Positions 38,212-41,656 of a DNA stretch of 64,000 bases are shown here, one piece after another. The notes beneath the pieces were generated by a model that was given only the letters and a program-made list of their open reading frames with translations, was not told where the DNA came from and searched no databases. Made by a program: the position numbers and the translations under genes. Where the stretch lies: positions 80,110,376 through 80,174,375 of the forward strand of contig CM042160.1 in the NCBI GenBank assembly GCA_023376005.1, written 5' to 3'. Every line of letters begins with the position of its first letter. Positions within the stretch are counted from its first letter, which is position 1. The DNA comes from Doryteuthis pealeii. Taxonomy: Eukaryota > Mollusca > Cephalopoda > Myopsida > Loliginidae.

Positions 38212-39890
38212 CTTATGTAAGTATTTTTGTTTCATGAAAAATTTTCTCAAAGATTTGTTGGCAAATATCTTTTTGCTAACAGGACCTGAGGATATAGCAC
38301 AGTATGATAATTTAATTATTACAACATTTCATATGTTTACCTAAGAGCTATTGAGAAATAGTTCAATATGTAAAAAGTATAATAATCTTGATTTAACTCT
38401 TTTTTTTCACTCTTTCTTTCCTTCTTTTCATTATTTCATCTTGAAACAGATTAACGTTATCGCTTCTGCAAGCTCAAACTGTTTCTCTCTCTCTTTCCCC
38501 TACTCTCTTTCTTTCTTATATTTGTTTCTGTGTAGCATGTCCTTTGTCTTCACTTTCTTTCTTTATCCTAAAAACGGAATGATCCATTATTTAGCTGAGG
38601 TGACAACTCTCATGAGAAATCAGAATTCGTCAGATAAGCATCACCAGATAATCAGTACGATAATCAATACAATTTGGACGGTCTCATTTTTAACCACGAG
38701 GTGATGCAAGATGATAACAGTCATACAATTAAGGAACAAGAGTATTAATCTATAGATTTGAGTGAGTAACTCTTAAGAAAATTATAAATTGAAACATTTT
38801 TATTTTTTGTCAAGATTGTTAGTCTCAACAAAGTAATAATGTAATTTTTAAATCTTCAGTTTGAAGATTTACCTCTAAACCTGATAAAGTGAAATCCGCA
38901 AGGCAGTCCATGTTACAATTTCACTTTTGGACAATGCAACAGTTTATTTTAGACACTTACAGTCCATTGTTAATGAGTTTGATTCTCAATCGGTACTCTA
39001 TTTGGCTGGCCTTGTGCCAAACTGAGCTAAACTTAATGTAACTACCTATAAACCTAACTAGTAATGTTCAACTGTAAATCCTTATTTTAGTTAGACAATT
39101 CAATTTTTTTTTTTTTTGAAGTTTGAAAATTTAAATTCTGGATTTAGACTTGCAGCAATATGGCTTTCTATTAATTGTTTATTGTTTGACCGTTTCTTGC
39201 TGAGACTTCTTCCCTTTTCCCTTTGAGAAACAAAAAAAAAATTTGGGAATTCAACATCAAACCATTTGACTGTCGATAAAAGATAGACAAACTCTTCCTA
39301 ATTATTAAACTAGTTAAGCCTTGACCTATTGACCTTTTCTCTCTTTTTATTTATCAATAACTTTTTCCTCTTCTTCACTTAAAGCAAATGATTGTTATCT
39401 TAGCATAAACTTGTTAGTTTCATTTAACTTTCTATTTGGACTATTGTCCTCATCTTCATTGTTATTTGTACGTTTCAGCCGATGTGCCCACCGGCCTTCT
39501 TCAGGTATTTCTTGTCGAACTCGGGAACCTTCTTATCGTAATCGGGAGCCATCATGGAACTTTGAACCTAACCCTTTATTCAGTTCAGGGGGTATCCTGT
39601 TCTCATTCCGCTAACCATAGCTGGAATATAGCTGTTAAGCTCTGTATGAAGATGACAATAGTCCGAATAATCCAAATAATCAAGCCTCATGTCAAAAATT
39701 CAGAGAAATAATTTTCTACTGTTTTAATGTAATGATTATTATTATTATTTTCAGGACTCAACCACATACGATTTTCCAATCACAATCAGAACAAGATGAA
39801 CAACAGGATGATGATGATAATGATGATGATAACAACAGCGACCAAGAACCTTTGTGGAAAAAAGTTAAATTATCCGATGAGAAGAAATAA
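906..39890 (+). CDS. WDR70: WDR70, WD repeat-containing protein 70; 15 visible coding exons, 5' incomplete
   Basis: Exons: 906-989, 2048-2376, 3504-3563, 5734-5867, 8979-9132, 11359-11435, 13213-13390, 14764-14863, 15745-15829, 21301-21442, 25129-25229, 26424-26503, 26976-27092, 29229-29397, 39755-39890. Every junction is GT/AG and the phases agree, giving 647 residues plus stop; the vertebrate protein is about 654, so only the first coding exon is missing. Residue order: acidic, low-complexity N-terminus (about 1-150), WD-like blades (about 158-480), basic region with PYALPMFREGRP (about 508-520), Gly-rich GQGGRVG, conserved NPREAILRHAKDAEENPYWV, acidic C-terminus with LWKKVKL. Known of the family: nuclear, homologous to Drosophila gastrulation defective, and linked to the DDB1-CUL4 ubiquitin ligase and histone H2B ubiquitination in DNA-damage response. 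The WDIR of blade 5 fits the W-D-x-R box of DDB1 partners. The identity is very secure; UTRs are not resolved. Confidence 0.96.
1884..1918 (-). mobile_element. Fragment of the element end seen at 16083
   Basis: TTAGTCCAGTCATGGACCAG and onward is the reverse complement of the end at 16083-16115 (CTAGCTAAAGTACCCGGTCC). It is followed by a (TA)n tract, as at the other site. Confidence 0.6.
1919..1951. repeat. (TA)n microsatellite
   Basis: Pure TA dinucleotide run in WDR70 intron 1. Confidence 0.95.
2048..2376 (+). CDS. WDR70: WDR70 visible exon 2 (acidic LIGPP-repeat region)
   Basis: The largest exon: 2 bases plus 109 codons, ending at a codon boundary before GTAAGT. It encodes a charged, disordered region. 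Two near-identical modules sit at about 2197-2275 and 2272-2345. Each has an Asp-rich run, then D-LIGPP-(V/I)-PSS, then a Lys/Glu run. The exon ends in a long Glu/Asp tract. The vertebrate protein also carries an LIGPP motif after an Asp stretch, so the order is conserved. The frame continues from exon 1 through a Gly codon split at 989/2048. Confidence 0.93.
2562..2846 (-). mobile_element. tRNA-derived SINE, family 1
   Basis: Minus-strand copy. The head reads GTGGTGTAATGGTTACC, a tRNA-like A-box region, and the tail ends at GGTTGGTAAATATATA. The full family head with B-box-like GTTCAAATCCTGGACG is clearest at 29440 and 32706. Seven copies in this window (2562, 3979, 23654, 29438, 32704, 40079, 51287). 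Confidence 0.85.
3385..3446. mobile_element. Solo 62-bp MITE related to the 1-876 array, TA target duplication
   Basis: Starts CCTCTGTCTCATGATATTAC and ends AAGACAGAGG, flanked by TA on both sides (3383-3384, 3447-3448). It shares CCTCTGTC ends and the central ATGCAAAT with the array. TA duplication and terminal inverted repeats are the habit of Tc1/mariner-derived MITEs. Lies about 55 bp before WDR70 exon 3. Confidence 0.8.
3504..3563 (+). CDS. WDR70: WDR70 visible exon 3
   Basis: A 60-nt exon of 20 codons, phase 0 at both ends: TLEKTIPQSLEITLAHGDKS. Flanked by TTTCCAG and GTAAGT. It matches the short linker (EITLKHG in vertebrates) that leads into the first WD blade. Confidence 0.9.
3707..4492 (+). 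mobile_element. Dispersed AT-rich element H, copy 1 (interrupted by a SINE)
   Basis: Runs from TGTGCCCTCCAGGCATAAGT to TGAATCTCCATTATAATAAG. The same sequence recurs at 7408-8095 (+), 9575-10205 (-), 46135-46570 (+), and as fragments at 36455-36530 and 51780-51965 (-). No coding potential seen. Non-autonomous; class not recognised. Confidence 0.8.
3979..4255 (-). mobile_element. SINE family 1 inserted in element H, with target duplication
   Basis: Minus-strand copy with TTACTAACTCCTCTGC at its tail end. GGATATATA occurs on both sides (3970-3978 and 4256-4264). The uninterrupted element H at 7849 has a single GTGATATATAAGAC, so the duplication arose on insertion. Confidence 0.85.
4848..5275. 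mobile_element. Fold-back element FB-A containing a tRNA-like segment, copy 1
   Basis: The left end reads TTGATAATTAGTATTATTTG through a CATTGTTATCTGTACAATG stretch. The right end is its inverted counterpart (ACGTTGTACAGATAACAATG then GAGGACAATAATC). Between them lies a tRNA-like stretch with GCCTAATGGATAAAGGAG (A-box-like) and GCAGGTTCAATCCTGGTC (B-box-like). Other copies: 35285-35640, 39404-39712, 41325-41656, and one end at 55590-55660. Confidence 0.75.
5395..5660 (+). mobile_element. Possible LINE inter-domain protein remnant
   Basis: An open frame 5404-5733 encodes ITQKYSEITYANHCLVIERN, then ETFVSAHLEAAAECIPI and a KPKSQ stretch. This resembles the segment between endonuclease and reverse transcriptase in many invertebrate LINEs (a FV.A...AAE.CIP pattern). 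The frame stops at the acceptor of WDR70 exon 4 and is not part of that gene. Confidence 0.4.
5734..5867 (+). CDS. WDR70: WDR70 visible exon 4 (WD blade 1)
   Basis: Begins VSALTLDPSGARLVTGGYD and continues through FWDFSGMDASLKPFRTLRPCE. This is the best-conserved stretch of the family and blade 1 of the propeller. The acceptor follows a CT-rich tract at 5708-5733 and the donor is G/GTAAGT. The terminal Cys codon is split with exon 5 (TG + C). Confidence 0.95.
6179..6310. repeat. Short tandem repeat with ATGATATCACAACATGATGT
   Basis: About five imperfect units of 22-27 bp built on CATATGATATCACAACATGATG. It contains the palindromes CATATG and GATATC, so it can form many local hairpins. In WDR70 intron 4. 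Confidence 0.85.
7408..8095 (+). mobile_element. Element H, copy 2 (interrupted by a palindromic MITE)
   Basis: Matches copy 1 from GCACCCTCCTGGTGTAATTA to TGAATCTCCATTATAATAAG. The stretch 7621-7791 is absent from copy 1, which reads straight through, so it is a later insertion. Confidence 0.8.
7621..7791. mobile_element. Palindromic MITE C, copy 1, nested in element H
   Basis: Ends GGTTATTTCCTATAACTTCA and its inverted counterpart TATACGAAATAACC, with AAGGGGAACCACTCT / AGAGTGGTTCCCCTT arms further in. The second copy is at 25953-26147. Confidence 0.85.
8160..8415. other. CT-rich low-complexity stretch
   Basis: Long pyrimidine-rich run (CTTCTCTTCCC, C-tracts at 8218-8227 and 8342-8350). 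It generates long spurious open frames on both strands; no gene signal. Confidence 0.8.
8484..8790. mobile_element. Long-arm fold-back MITE A, copy 1 (internally deleted)
   Basis: Ends ATCTGAACATTAGCTACA and TGTAGCTAATGTTCAGAT, flanked by TA. The left arm lacks about 100 bp present in full copies at 47928 and 57660. Lies 190 bp upstream of WDR70 exon 5. Confidence 0.88.
8979..9132 (+). CDS. WDR70: WDR70 visible exon 5 (WD blade 2)
   Basis: The first base completes Cys, then 51 codons read HQIRNIQYSTTGDVILVIAA and on to KVLDRDGFEMMECVKGDQY, ending MANTK before GTTAAT. The blade has the atypical AKVLDRDG strand typical of WDR70 in place of a canonical WD. A 307-bp fold-back element ends about 190 bp upstream of this exon. 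Confidence 0.95.
9575..10205 (-). mobile_element. Element H, copy 3, minus strand, diverged
   Basis: Starts TTATTATAATGGAGATTGTG (inverse of the family right end) and ends near CTTGCACCCGGAGGGTGCA. The middle is diverged but holds ATTTGCATATTGATATTT and AAATACTTGCACCCGG, as in other copies. Confidence 0.65.
10206..11358. other. WDR70 intron 5, remainder
   Basis: No exon. An inverted pair GGAAGCGGGTTCG / AGCCCGCTTCC at 10800-10858 resembles a tRNA-like or SINE fragment. Otherwise unremarkable AT-rich intron. Confidence 0.5.
11359..11435 (+). CDS. WDR70: WDR70 visible exon 6 (start of WD blade 3)
   Basis: 25 codons plus 2 bases: GHVAMLNSGCWNPKERHEFM then TCAND and a split Gly codon. It starts with the GH of a WD repeat. 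The acceptor is TTTTTTAG and the donor GTAAGT. It joins exon 7 to give TCANDGTVRLWDV. Confidence 0.94.
11440..12710. other. WDR70 intron 6: degenerate transposon-derived DNA
   Basis: GAGTCAAAAGTTTTGCAACA at 11940 and its inverse TATTGCAAAACTTTTGACTC at 12680-12699 bracket 760 bp. The latter ends ...ATCCTAG before TA, like a Tc1/mariner terminal repeat, and it recurs at 30980-31014. Inside are a B-box-like GAGTTCAATCCC (11692) and TATA/AATAAA-like motifs (12270-12460) suggesting a degraded LTR or SINE. No intact coding region. Confidence 0.45.
12755..13092. mobile_element. Fold-back MITE A, copy 2 (right end missing)
   Basis: The left end TAATCTAAACAATAGCTACA and the inner inverted arms (GTTCGAATCAATACAACTGC / TGTATTGATTCGAACAAA) are clear. 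It breaks off after GGCTTCCTCGAATG, about 120 bp before WDR70 exon 7. Confidence 0.85.
13213..13390 (+). CDS. WDR70: WDR70 visible exon 7 (end of blade 3, blade 4)
   Basis: Completes the Gly codon, then TVRLWDVDNEYRQ, a basic linker, CTYSRDGRYLAVACQDGSIQ and LWDCNRKF before GTGAGT. It carries two canonical LWD strands. A truncated fold-back element lies about 120 bp upstream of the acceptor TTTTCTAG. Confidence 0.95.
13391..14040. other. WDR70 intron 7, first half
   Basis: Unique-looking AT-rich sequence with a short open frame 13510-13788 that lacks recognisable domains. No confident feature. Confidence 0.5.
14041..14205 (+). mobile_element. tRNA-derived SINE, family 2, copy 1 (internally deleted)
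   Basis: The tRNA-like head has TTAGCTCAGTCGGTAGAGCG (A box) and AAGGTTTCTAGTTCGATCTC (B-box region). The tail matches the minus-strand copies at 40326, 44965, 50926 and 56199 (GGTCTAGTGCTAGTGAAAAG and ACTTTAGGCCACCCC). The anticodon and acceptor stems do not pair well, so it is not a working tRNA gene. Confidence 0.8.
14764..14863 (+). CDS. WDR70: WDR70 visible exon 8 (blade 5, first half)
   Basis: 33 codons plus 1 base: VSTCMLNRTAHMNGSDTSSL then CFSYDAKILASRGG. ILASRGG with the preceding FSYD is a WDR70 hallmark. The acceptor is ATATAG and the donor G/GTAAGT. Confidence 0.93.
14996..15374. mobile_element. Fold-back MITE A, copy 3
   Basis: Near full-length between WDR70 exons 8 and 9. Right end TAATGTTCAGATTA is intact; the left end is shortened (AATCTGAACACAAGTAACC). 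Arms around TCATAAAATG / CATTTTATGA pair over most of the length. Confidence 0.88.
15745..15829 (+). CDS. WDR70: WDR70 visible exon 9 (blade 5, second half; DDB1-type WDxR box)
   Basis: Completes Gly, then DDTLKLWDIRKFKQPLV and a linker ending FP with a split Val. WDIR at this position is a W-D-x-R motif, the box many DDB1-CUL4 substrate receptors use to contact DDB1. That role is inferred from the motif and the known family link. The donor GTAAGT at 15830 opens the 5.5-kb intron 9. Confidence 0.94.
16755..16909. mobile_element. MITE D, copy 1
   Basis: Ends GGGTGACC and TTCTGGGTCACCC are inverted repeats. The body holds CCCATTAAACTAACTCTAAA and CCCTAACCCCCTAAACC. Confidence 0.8.
16917..17060. 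mobile_element. MITE D, copy 2, adjacent in the same orientation
   Basis: Nearly the same sequence as copy 1, separated from it by only a few bases (TGTATAT). Terminal GGTGACCCAGAAAAAACAGA and its inverse TCTGTTTTTCTGGGTCACC. Confidence 0.85.
17168..18142. repeat. Palindrome of about 1 kb, each arm holding two related sub-repeats
   Basis: The left edge GCGGACCTGAACTTTTGGAA is inverted at the right edge (TCCAAAAGTTCAGGTCTGCC). Each arm carries two copies of a roughly 170-bp module with CGGTTCCGATATGGGG, TTTATAGTAAATCGATC and AATGGATTATTATCG. The centre (17602-17738) is occupied by a third, inverted MITE D copy. Confidence 0.88.
17602..17738. mobile_element. MITE D, copy 3, inverted, at the centre of the palindrome
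   Basis: GGTGACACAGAAAAAACAGA at one end, CTGGGCCACCC at the other, body in reverse orientation to copies 1 and 2 (GGGTTAGGGGTTTAAGG). Confidence 0.8.
19528..19770. repeat. Fold-back with arms of about 93 bp
   Basis: CATCTCTCCTGTTTAACAAT on the left is inverted as ATTGTTAAACAGGAGATG on the right. The arms meet at a small inner palindrome GGCACTTCGAAGTGCC. Confidence 0.88.
19771..20424. repeat. TA-microsatellite-rich part of intron 9
   Basis: Several (TA)n runs (about 19776-19795, 19965-19990, 20175-20200, 20322-20353) separated by repeat-like spacers. No coding signal. Confidence 0.7.
20425..20715 (+). mobile_element. LINE 3' end, type I, copy 1
   Basis: GACATGGAATAAACTGCCTG through CTTTCAAAGCCTCCATGCTT encodes the remnant of the WNKLP...FKASML C-terminus. 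It is followed by a 3' tail GACTTTGATGAGTTGTGGTG and TGTACACAATAAAT. Other copies: 43713-44185 (+) and 49748-50042 (-). Confidence 0.85.
21301..21442 (+). CDS. WDR70: WDR70 visible exon 10 (blade 6)
   Basis: The first base completes Val, then TDCQFSPSDKMVITGVSAGK, a Gly-rich loop and RLMFFERETLKPVTHIEV, ending SDS before GTAAGT. It matches the CCFSPDDK...LVFFER blade of vertebrate WDR70. The acceptor is TTCTTTCAG. Confidence 0.95.
21605..21698. repeat. (CT)n then (TA)n compound microsatellite
   Basis: A CT run at about 21619-21648 leads into TA to 21698, in WDR70 intron 10. Confidence 0.9.
22425..22550 (+). mobile_element. tRNA-derived SINE, family 3, copy 1
   Basis: Head GTGGTGTAATGGTTAGCAAG (A box) and GTGAGTTCGATTCTCACTGG (B box), then CTTCTGGCCTTGTGCCA. 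Related fragments at 38950-39060 and 60108-60205. The head still resembles a tRNA with GGGC... paired to GCGCCCC, but has an over-long central region. Confidence 0.7.
22763..22801. repeat. (TA)n microsatellite
   Basis: TA run after GTGTATGTGTGTA. Confidence 0.95.
23130..23283. repeat. Perfect inverted repeat around a (TA)n core
   Basis: GATGGCATAGGAGAAAAACT on the left and AGTTTTTCTCCTATGCCATC on the right. Arms of about 55 bp appear identical and enclose only TA repeats. Confidence 0.92.
23654..23914 (-). mobile_element. SINE family 1, copy
   Basis: Minus-strand copy from TACCAACCCCTCCACACAAG to ACCATTACACCACATACC. Confidence 0.85.
23953..24616. repeat. Direct repeat pair flanking AT-rich DNA
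   Basis: ATGAAAAATATATGGAAATT followed by AATCCGACAGTATGAAATAT occurs at 23953 and 24498, ending in (TA)n. The same sequence, inverted and folded on itself, recurs at 57269-57365. Probably an uncharacterised dispersed element. Confidence 0.7.
24745..24975 (+). mobile_element. Dispersed element F, copy 1
   Basis: GGGTTAGGCACAAGGCCCTA then ATGTGGGACCACCCACGAAC and GGCAATAAACCCAGCCCTG-like end. Other copies: 33655-33832 and 34226-34356. Relatively GC-rich. No coding signal; may be tRNA- or LINE-derived. Confidence 0.7.
25129..25229 (+). CDS. WDR70: WDR70 visible exon 11 (blade 7)
   Basis: Reads SAIRCLWHPKLNQIVVGCGN then GNAVLYYDEQKSH and a split Arg. The acceptor used is AG at 25127-25128; the AG at 25129-25130 would break the frame. 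This closes the beta-propeller. The next feature downstream is a (TA)24 tract at 25296. Confidence 0.94.
25296..25344. repeat. (TA)n microsatellite
   Basis: About 24 TA units, 65 bp after WDR70 exon 11. Confidence 0.95.
25953..26147. mobile_element. Palindromic MITE C, copy 2
   Basis: GGTTATTTCCTATAAGTCTA and TAGACTTATAAGAAATAACC are inverted ends, with AGGGGAACCACTCT / AGAGTGGTTCCCCT within. The centre holds TTAGGGTTTAGGGTTAG. Confidence 0.85.
26424..26503 (+). CDS. WDR70: WDR70 visible exon 12
   Basis: Completes Arg, then GAMLCVVKKERKAKQIEMIT and AQHIIT plus one base of Pro. It corresponds to the RGAKLCVVKTQRKAKQ segment after the propeller. The donor is C/GTAAGT. Confidence 0.93.
26976..27092 (+). 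CDS. WDR70: WDR70 visible exon 13
   Basis: Completes Pro, then YALPMFREGRPISTRKQEEK, a basic stretch and DLPVSGP with a split Gly. YALPMFRE is near-invariant in the family (HALPMFRE in vertebrates). The acceptor is TTTCTTTCAG and the donor G/GTAAGT. Confidence 0.94.
27093..28060. other. WDR70 intron 13, first part
   Basis: AT-rich with degenerate repeat fragments (27450-27510 and 27740-27850, GAGGGGTAAGACATCCCACC). No gene signal. Confidence 0.5.
28060..28378 (+). mobile_element. Dispersed element E, copy 1
   Basis: GCTGGCCATATCAAGCCCTA, GGTGGTGGCTGAGGGTCT and AGTACCTGTTAGGATCCCAT recur in the same order at 30425-30880. No coding signal. Confidence 0.75.
29229..29397 (+). CDS. WDR70: WDR70 visible exon 14
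   Basis: Completes Gly, then QGGRVGAQGATLSQYVVQQL, a short linker, NPREAILRHAKDAEENPYWV and SPAYH plus two bases of Lys. These two blocks are the strongest C-terminal signature of WDR70. The donor GTAAGT at 29398 opens the 10.4-kb intron 14, and a SINE starts about 40 bp into it. Confidence 0.95.
29438..29722 (+). mobile_element. SINE family 1, best-preserved copy, with target duplication
   Basis: Head AACGCGTGGTGTAATGTTTA (A-box region) and AGTTCAAATCCTGGACGTGG (B-box region). Body AATACCCTTGGGAAAGATAT, tail GGAGGGGTTGGTAAATATA. TATATATAGATGAT stands on both sides (about 29420-29433 and 29748-29761), a likely 14-bp target duplication. Starts 40 bp into WDR70 intron 14. Confidence 0.9.
29762..30420. 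other. WDR70 intron 14, first part
   Basis: No exon or clear element. 30340-30420 resembles 12540-12640 (a mariner-like fragment). Confidence 0.5.
30425..30885 (+). mobile_element. Dispersed element E, copy 2
   Basis: From CTCTACAGAGGGGTAAGACG through GGCGGTGGCTGAGGGTCTAC to AGTGGTAGTACCTGTTAGGG. It appears inserted into the mariner-like fragment whose end is at 31014. Confidence 0.7.
31190..32414 (+). mobile_element. 1.2-kb LTR-like insertion inside the LINE
   Basis: Flanked by AGAG (31186-31189 and 32415-32418), where the LINE frame would otherwise be continuous. Plus-strand anatomy suggests an LTR: CCATAAAAGAGGACC (TATA-like, about 31826), AATAAAGGTCTTTTATTG (poly-A-like, about 32080), then a block ending TAGTATTACA followed by TTTGGCACCCCGACC, which looks like an LTR edge plus a tRNA primer-binding site. 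The left edge TATAACACC does not start with TG, so the element may be rearranged. Confidence 0.55.
32211..32414 (+). repeat. 29-bp tandem repeat of LTR-edge/primer-site-like sequence
   Basis: About seven units of CATAGTATTACATTTGGCAC followed by CCCGACCAG, period 29-31 bp. Variants read TTGTTGCCGCGACC, TTGGTCCTGTGACC and TTGGTGCCGCGTGACC. Confidence 0.9.
32704..32990 (+). mobile_element. SINE family 1 inserted in the LINE
   Basis: GGAAGCGCGTGGTGTAATTG head and GGAGGGGTTGGTAAATAC tail. The LINE frame reads SVL on one side and LYRCTTWT on the other, so the SINE split it. Confidence 0.9.
33655..33832 (+). mobile_element. Dispersed element F, copy 2
   Basis: GAGTTAGGCACAAAGCCCTA through CAGGCACTTGGCAATAAACC. 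Confidence 0.7.
34226..34356 (+). mobile_element. Dispersed element F, copy 3 (shortened)
   Basis: GTGACTCATGGGTGGGCGGG and TTGATCCTGTCGGCATTCC then GGGCAATAAACCCGGCCCTG. The GTGACTCATGGGTGGGCGGG block is repeated at 34545-34564. Confidence 0.7.
34681..34772. repeat. Three perfect 30-bp tandem units
   Basis: AATGGTTGAGGTATATTCAA plus TGGGGGAAAA repeated at 34681, 34711 and 34741; the last unit degrades into a purine run. Confidence 0.95.
35285..35640. mobile_element. Fold-back element FB-A, copy 2 (one end clear)
   Basis: TATTATTCTGACTATTGTCC, TTATTGTTATCTGTACAACG and the GGACAATGTGCCCTCCTAAG block correspond to the FB-A left end. The right inverted end is not clear. Confidence 0.65.
35699..35739. 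repeat. (TA)n microsatellite
   Basis: Pure TA run in WDR70 intron 14. Confidence 0.95.
36455..36530 (+). mobile_element. Element H, right-end fragment
   Basis: GGTAATGTGACGTAAGCAGTG and GCGAATCTCCATTATTAATA match the end seen at 8020-8095. Confidence 0.7.
36703..36894. mobile_element. hAT-type MITE with perfect 8-bp target duplication
   Basis: Terminal inverted repeats CAGTGTTTCTCAACTGGGGT and GGTTGAGAACCATTG. ATCTAGAC stands directly on both sides (36695-36702, 36895-36902). CAGTG...TTCTCAAC ends with 8-bp duplications are diagnostic of hAT elements. Length 192 bp, no coding capacity. Confidence 0.95.
37327..38140 (-). mobile_element. LINE 3' end (type III), tandemly duplicated, with a C-terminal zinc-finger remnant
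   Basis: On the minus strand the promoter-proximal unit (38140-37690) reads SISKDLLYAELVEGT, VCKRDMKTCHIDTNTWEAYA, then FVCSHCTRDCHSKIVLFSHL. The C-x2-C...H finger is the usual end of some invertebrate LINE proteins. A second, more decayed unit (37660-37327) repeats from RDMKTCHTNTWEACAED onward with a shared TAGTAGACGGACGGATGCCA spacer. Frameshifts disable both. Confidence 0.85.
38168..38210. repeat. (TA)n microsatellite
   Basis: Pure TA run next to the LINE tail. Confidence 0.95.
38950..39060 (+). mobile_element. SINE family 3 fragment
   Basis: ATGAGTTTGATTCTCAATCG (B-box region) and GGCTGGCCTTGTGCCA match 22470-22550. Confidence 0.6.
39404..39712. mobile_element. Fold-back element FB-A, copy 3, just before WDR70 exon 15
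   Basis: GGACTATTGTCCTCATCTTC on the left and GAAGATGACAATAGTCCGAA on the right are inverted. The interior holds GGTATCCTGTTCTCATTCCG, the inverse of the interior of copy 1. It ends about 40 bp before the acceptor of the terminal exon. Confidence 0.8.
39755..39890 (+). CDS. WDR70: WDR70 terminal coding exon (exon 15) with stop
   Basis: The first base completes Lys, then TQPHTIFQSQSEQDEQ, an Asp/Asn-rich stretch and QEPLWKKVKLSDEKK, stop TAA at 39888-39890. The vertebrate end (KTQPKTMF, acidic run, WKKRKI) is parallel, which confirms this distant exon despite the 10-kb intron. The KKVK/KK cluster may act as a nuclear localisation signal (inference). An AATAAA overlaps the stop codon (39886-39891). 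Confidence 0.95.
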
Positions 39891-39891
39891 A
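39886..39891 (+). terminator. AATAAA overlapping the WDR70 stop codon
   Basis: The stop TAA forms the centre of an AATAAA hexamer. If used, the 3' UTR would be only tens of bases long. Other plus-strand AATAAA hexamers lie at 40751 and near 41945, inside or beside repeats. Confidence 0.3.
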
Positions 39892-40078
39892 AATCATTTT
39901 CAATCTTTTTTTTTTTTTTTATCCAAACAAAAACAAAAGTAATTTTTATTTTTTTAATCTTTTTAATTCCATATTATCTCGTCTCCCATTTCATCCAAAA
40001 ATTTTTAATGACCCAAAATGTAAGAAACTGAGGTTTTTGGTTTTTTGTCTGCATTTACCCAACCTCTTCTACCAAGGT

Positions 40079-40250
40079 TAATTTTTAAGCAAAGTAAAAC
40101 TGGTTTGAATACCGGGTTTTCCTTCTCCTCAACTGGTTGCCTAACAAAGGCTAAATAACCCACTCTGCCCTACTATTTACCCATAATTGAGAGAAGAGAA
40201 GAGATTCATGTCTTTCCCAAAAGTATTATCACAAAATGAAATGCAAACAA
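40079..40250 (-). mobile_element. SINE family 1, truncated copy
   Basis: TTCCTTCTCCTCAACTGGTT and CCTACTATTTACCCATAATT match the minus-strand copies; the tRNA-like head is missing. Confidence 0.7.
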
Positions 40251-40325
40251 AAACCTGTTGTATGCTTTGCAAAGTAAAGGCATGAGTCCACTTTTCCCTT
40301 TTCCAGATATTTCATCATCACTAAA

Positions 40326-40590
40326 AAAGTAAGTAAAGTTGGTGGAGTGGCCTATTATCAGTATCAGCCGGACAGTGAGGGAGTCTCTCCCCTTTTCATT
40401 AGCACTAGATATGGGTGATTGTTTTTGTTGAAGTGGAGCGCCGCACCTACCGTCAACTCCCCACTTTACCACACAAATCAAATTGCCTATTCTGTGCTAC
40501 TCATATGCTGAGTTGGCAGGGGACCCGTATTAAACCAGGAATCTTGCGATTCCTTGACAGATGTTCTAGCGACTAAGCTAAACCAGGAAT
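40326..40590 (-). mobile_element. SINE family 2, copy 2
   Basis: Minus strand: head TTTAGCTTAGTCGCTAGAAC, then AGGAATCGCAAGATTCCTGG. The tail ends at GGCCACTCCACCAACTTTAC. Confidence 0.8.
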
Positions 40591-40784
40591 CTCTCATCAC
40601 TAGCCTACATGAATGGTTGATGAATAAGCATTTTCATAAACTATTGTCCCATGACTACTTTTATCTGACCAGGTAATTGTAGCAGAAATCTGTTGCCCAG
40701 TCACATTAGTCAGTCAGACGAGATTCTTGAGATGACCTCATAACAGTTTTAATAAAATGGTTATGAAAATAACTGCTAGATGAG

Positions 40785-41110
40785 AGTTGTTCAAGAATGC
40801 TGCACACAATCTGAAAGAAATCATGGAAATAACACCCTAGAAGAAAGCAGCTGTATGGCCACTTGCCCCCTATCACACAGACTATCCAAGTGAGATGAAC
40901 AAGACATGCTGGACACTACTAGAAAAGCAAGGATGAATTCATAAGTGATATCCTCTTATGGAAACCAGTACATGGGCACACCAGTGTGGGCTGCCCAGCA
41001 AAGACTGCGTAGATACTGGATGCTGTATGGAAGACCTGCTGAGAGCAATGAGTGATAGGGATTGTTAATGAGAGATTGTCATGGATATCCGTGCTGTTGG
41101 CGCAACATGA
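40785..41110 (+). mobile_element. LINE type II 3' fragment, heavily decayed
   Basis: Frames broken by stops read HPRRKQLYGHLPPITQTIQV, SKDEFISDILLWKPVHGHTS and GCPAKT, matching the LINE at 31085-33065 in the same order. Confidence 0.8.
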
Positions 41111-41324
41111 TGATGAGAATGATGTGTGTGAACATAAATAGGTTGTTAGCCATTAATTTTAATTAGTATTTTAAAACACATCCCAGAGGAGCATCATTGA
41201 TTTCATTGCCCCAGATCTGCATAATGGTGTTTGATAATGCCTGTTACCACTCGTAAACTATCTGCACACAAAAACATCACCTTTCTTAATCTGAATTACA
41301 CAAGCAGCCCTATTAGACACAGGA

Positions 41325-41656
41325 CTTGTACCAATTCCATTGTCCTCATCTTTATTGTTATCTGAGCAACGTTTCAGCCAATATGCCTTTCGGCTTTCTT
41401 CCGGTATTTCTTGTCGGACTTGGGAACCATCTCAGACTCGGGAACCTTATTTTCAAACGTGGGAACCTTCTTGTTGTAATCAGGTTCCTGAGTTTGAAAA
41501 AGAAGTCAGAGATGGTTCCCAAGTCCAACGAGAAATACCTGAAGAAGGCTGGAAGGCACATCGGCCGAAATGTTTCACAGATAACAATAAAGATGAGGAC
41601 AATAGTCCGAATAATACTAATTATCAAACCTCATCTCAAAAATTCAGAGAAATGAT
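41325..41656. mobile_element. Fold-back element FB-A, copy 4, near-symmetric palindrome
   Basis: ATTGTCCTCATCTTTATTGT on the left mirrors ACAATAAAGATGAGGACAAT on the right. Inner CTTCCGGTATTTCTTGTCGG mirrors GAGAAATACCTGAAGAAGG. Ends in TCTCAAAAATTCAGAGAAAT. Confidence 0.85.
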
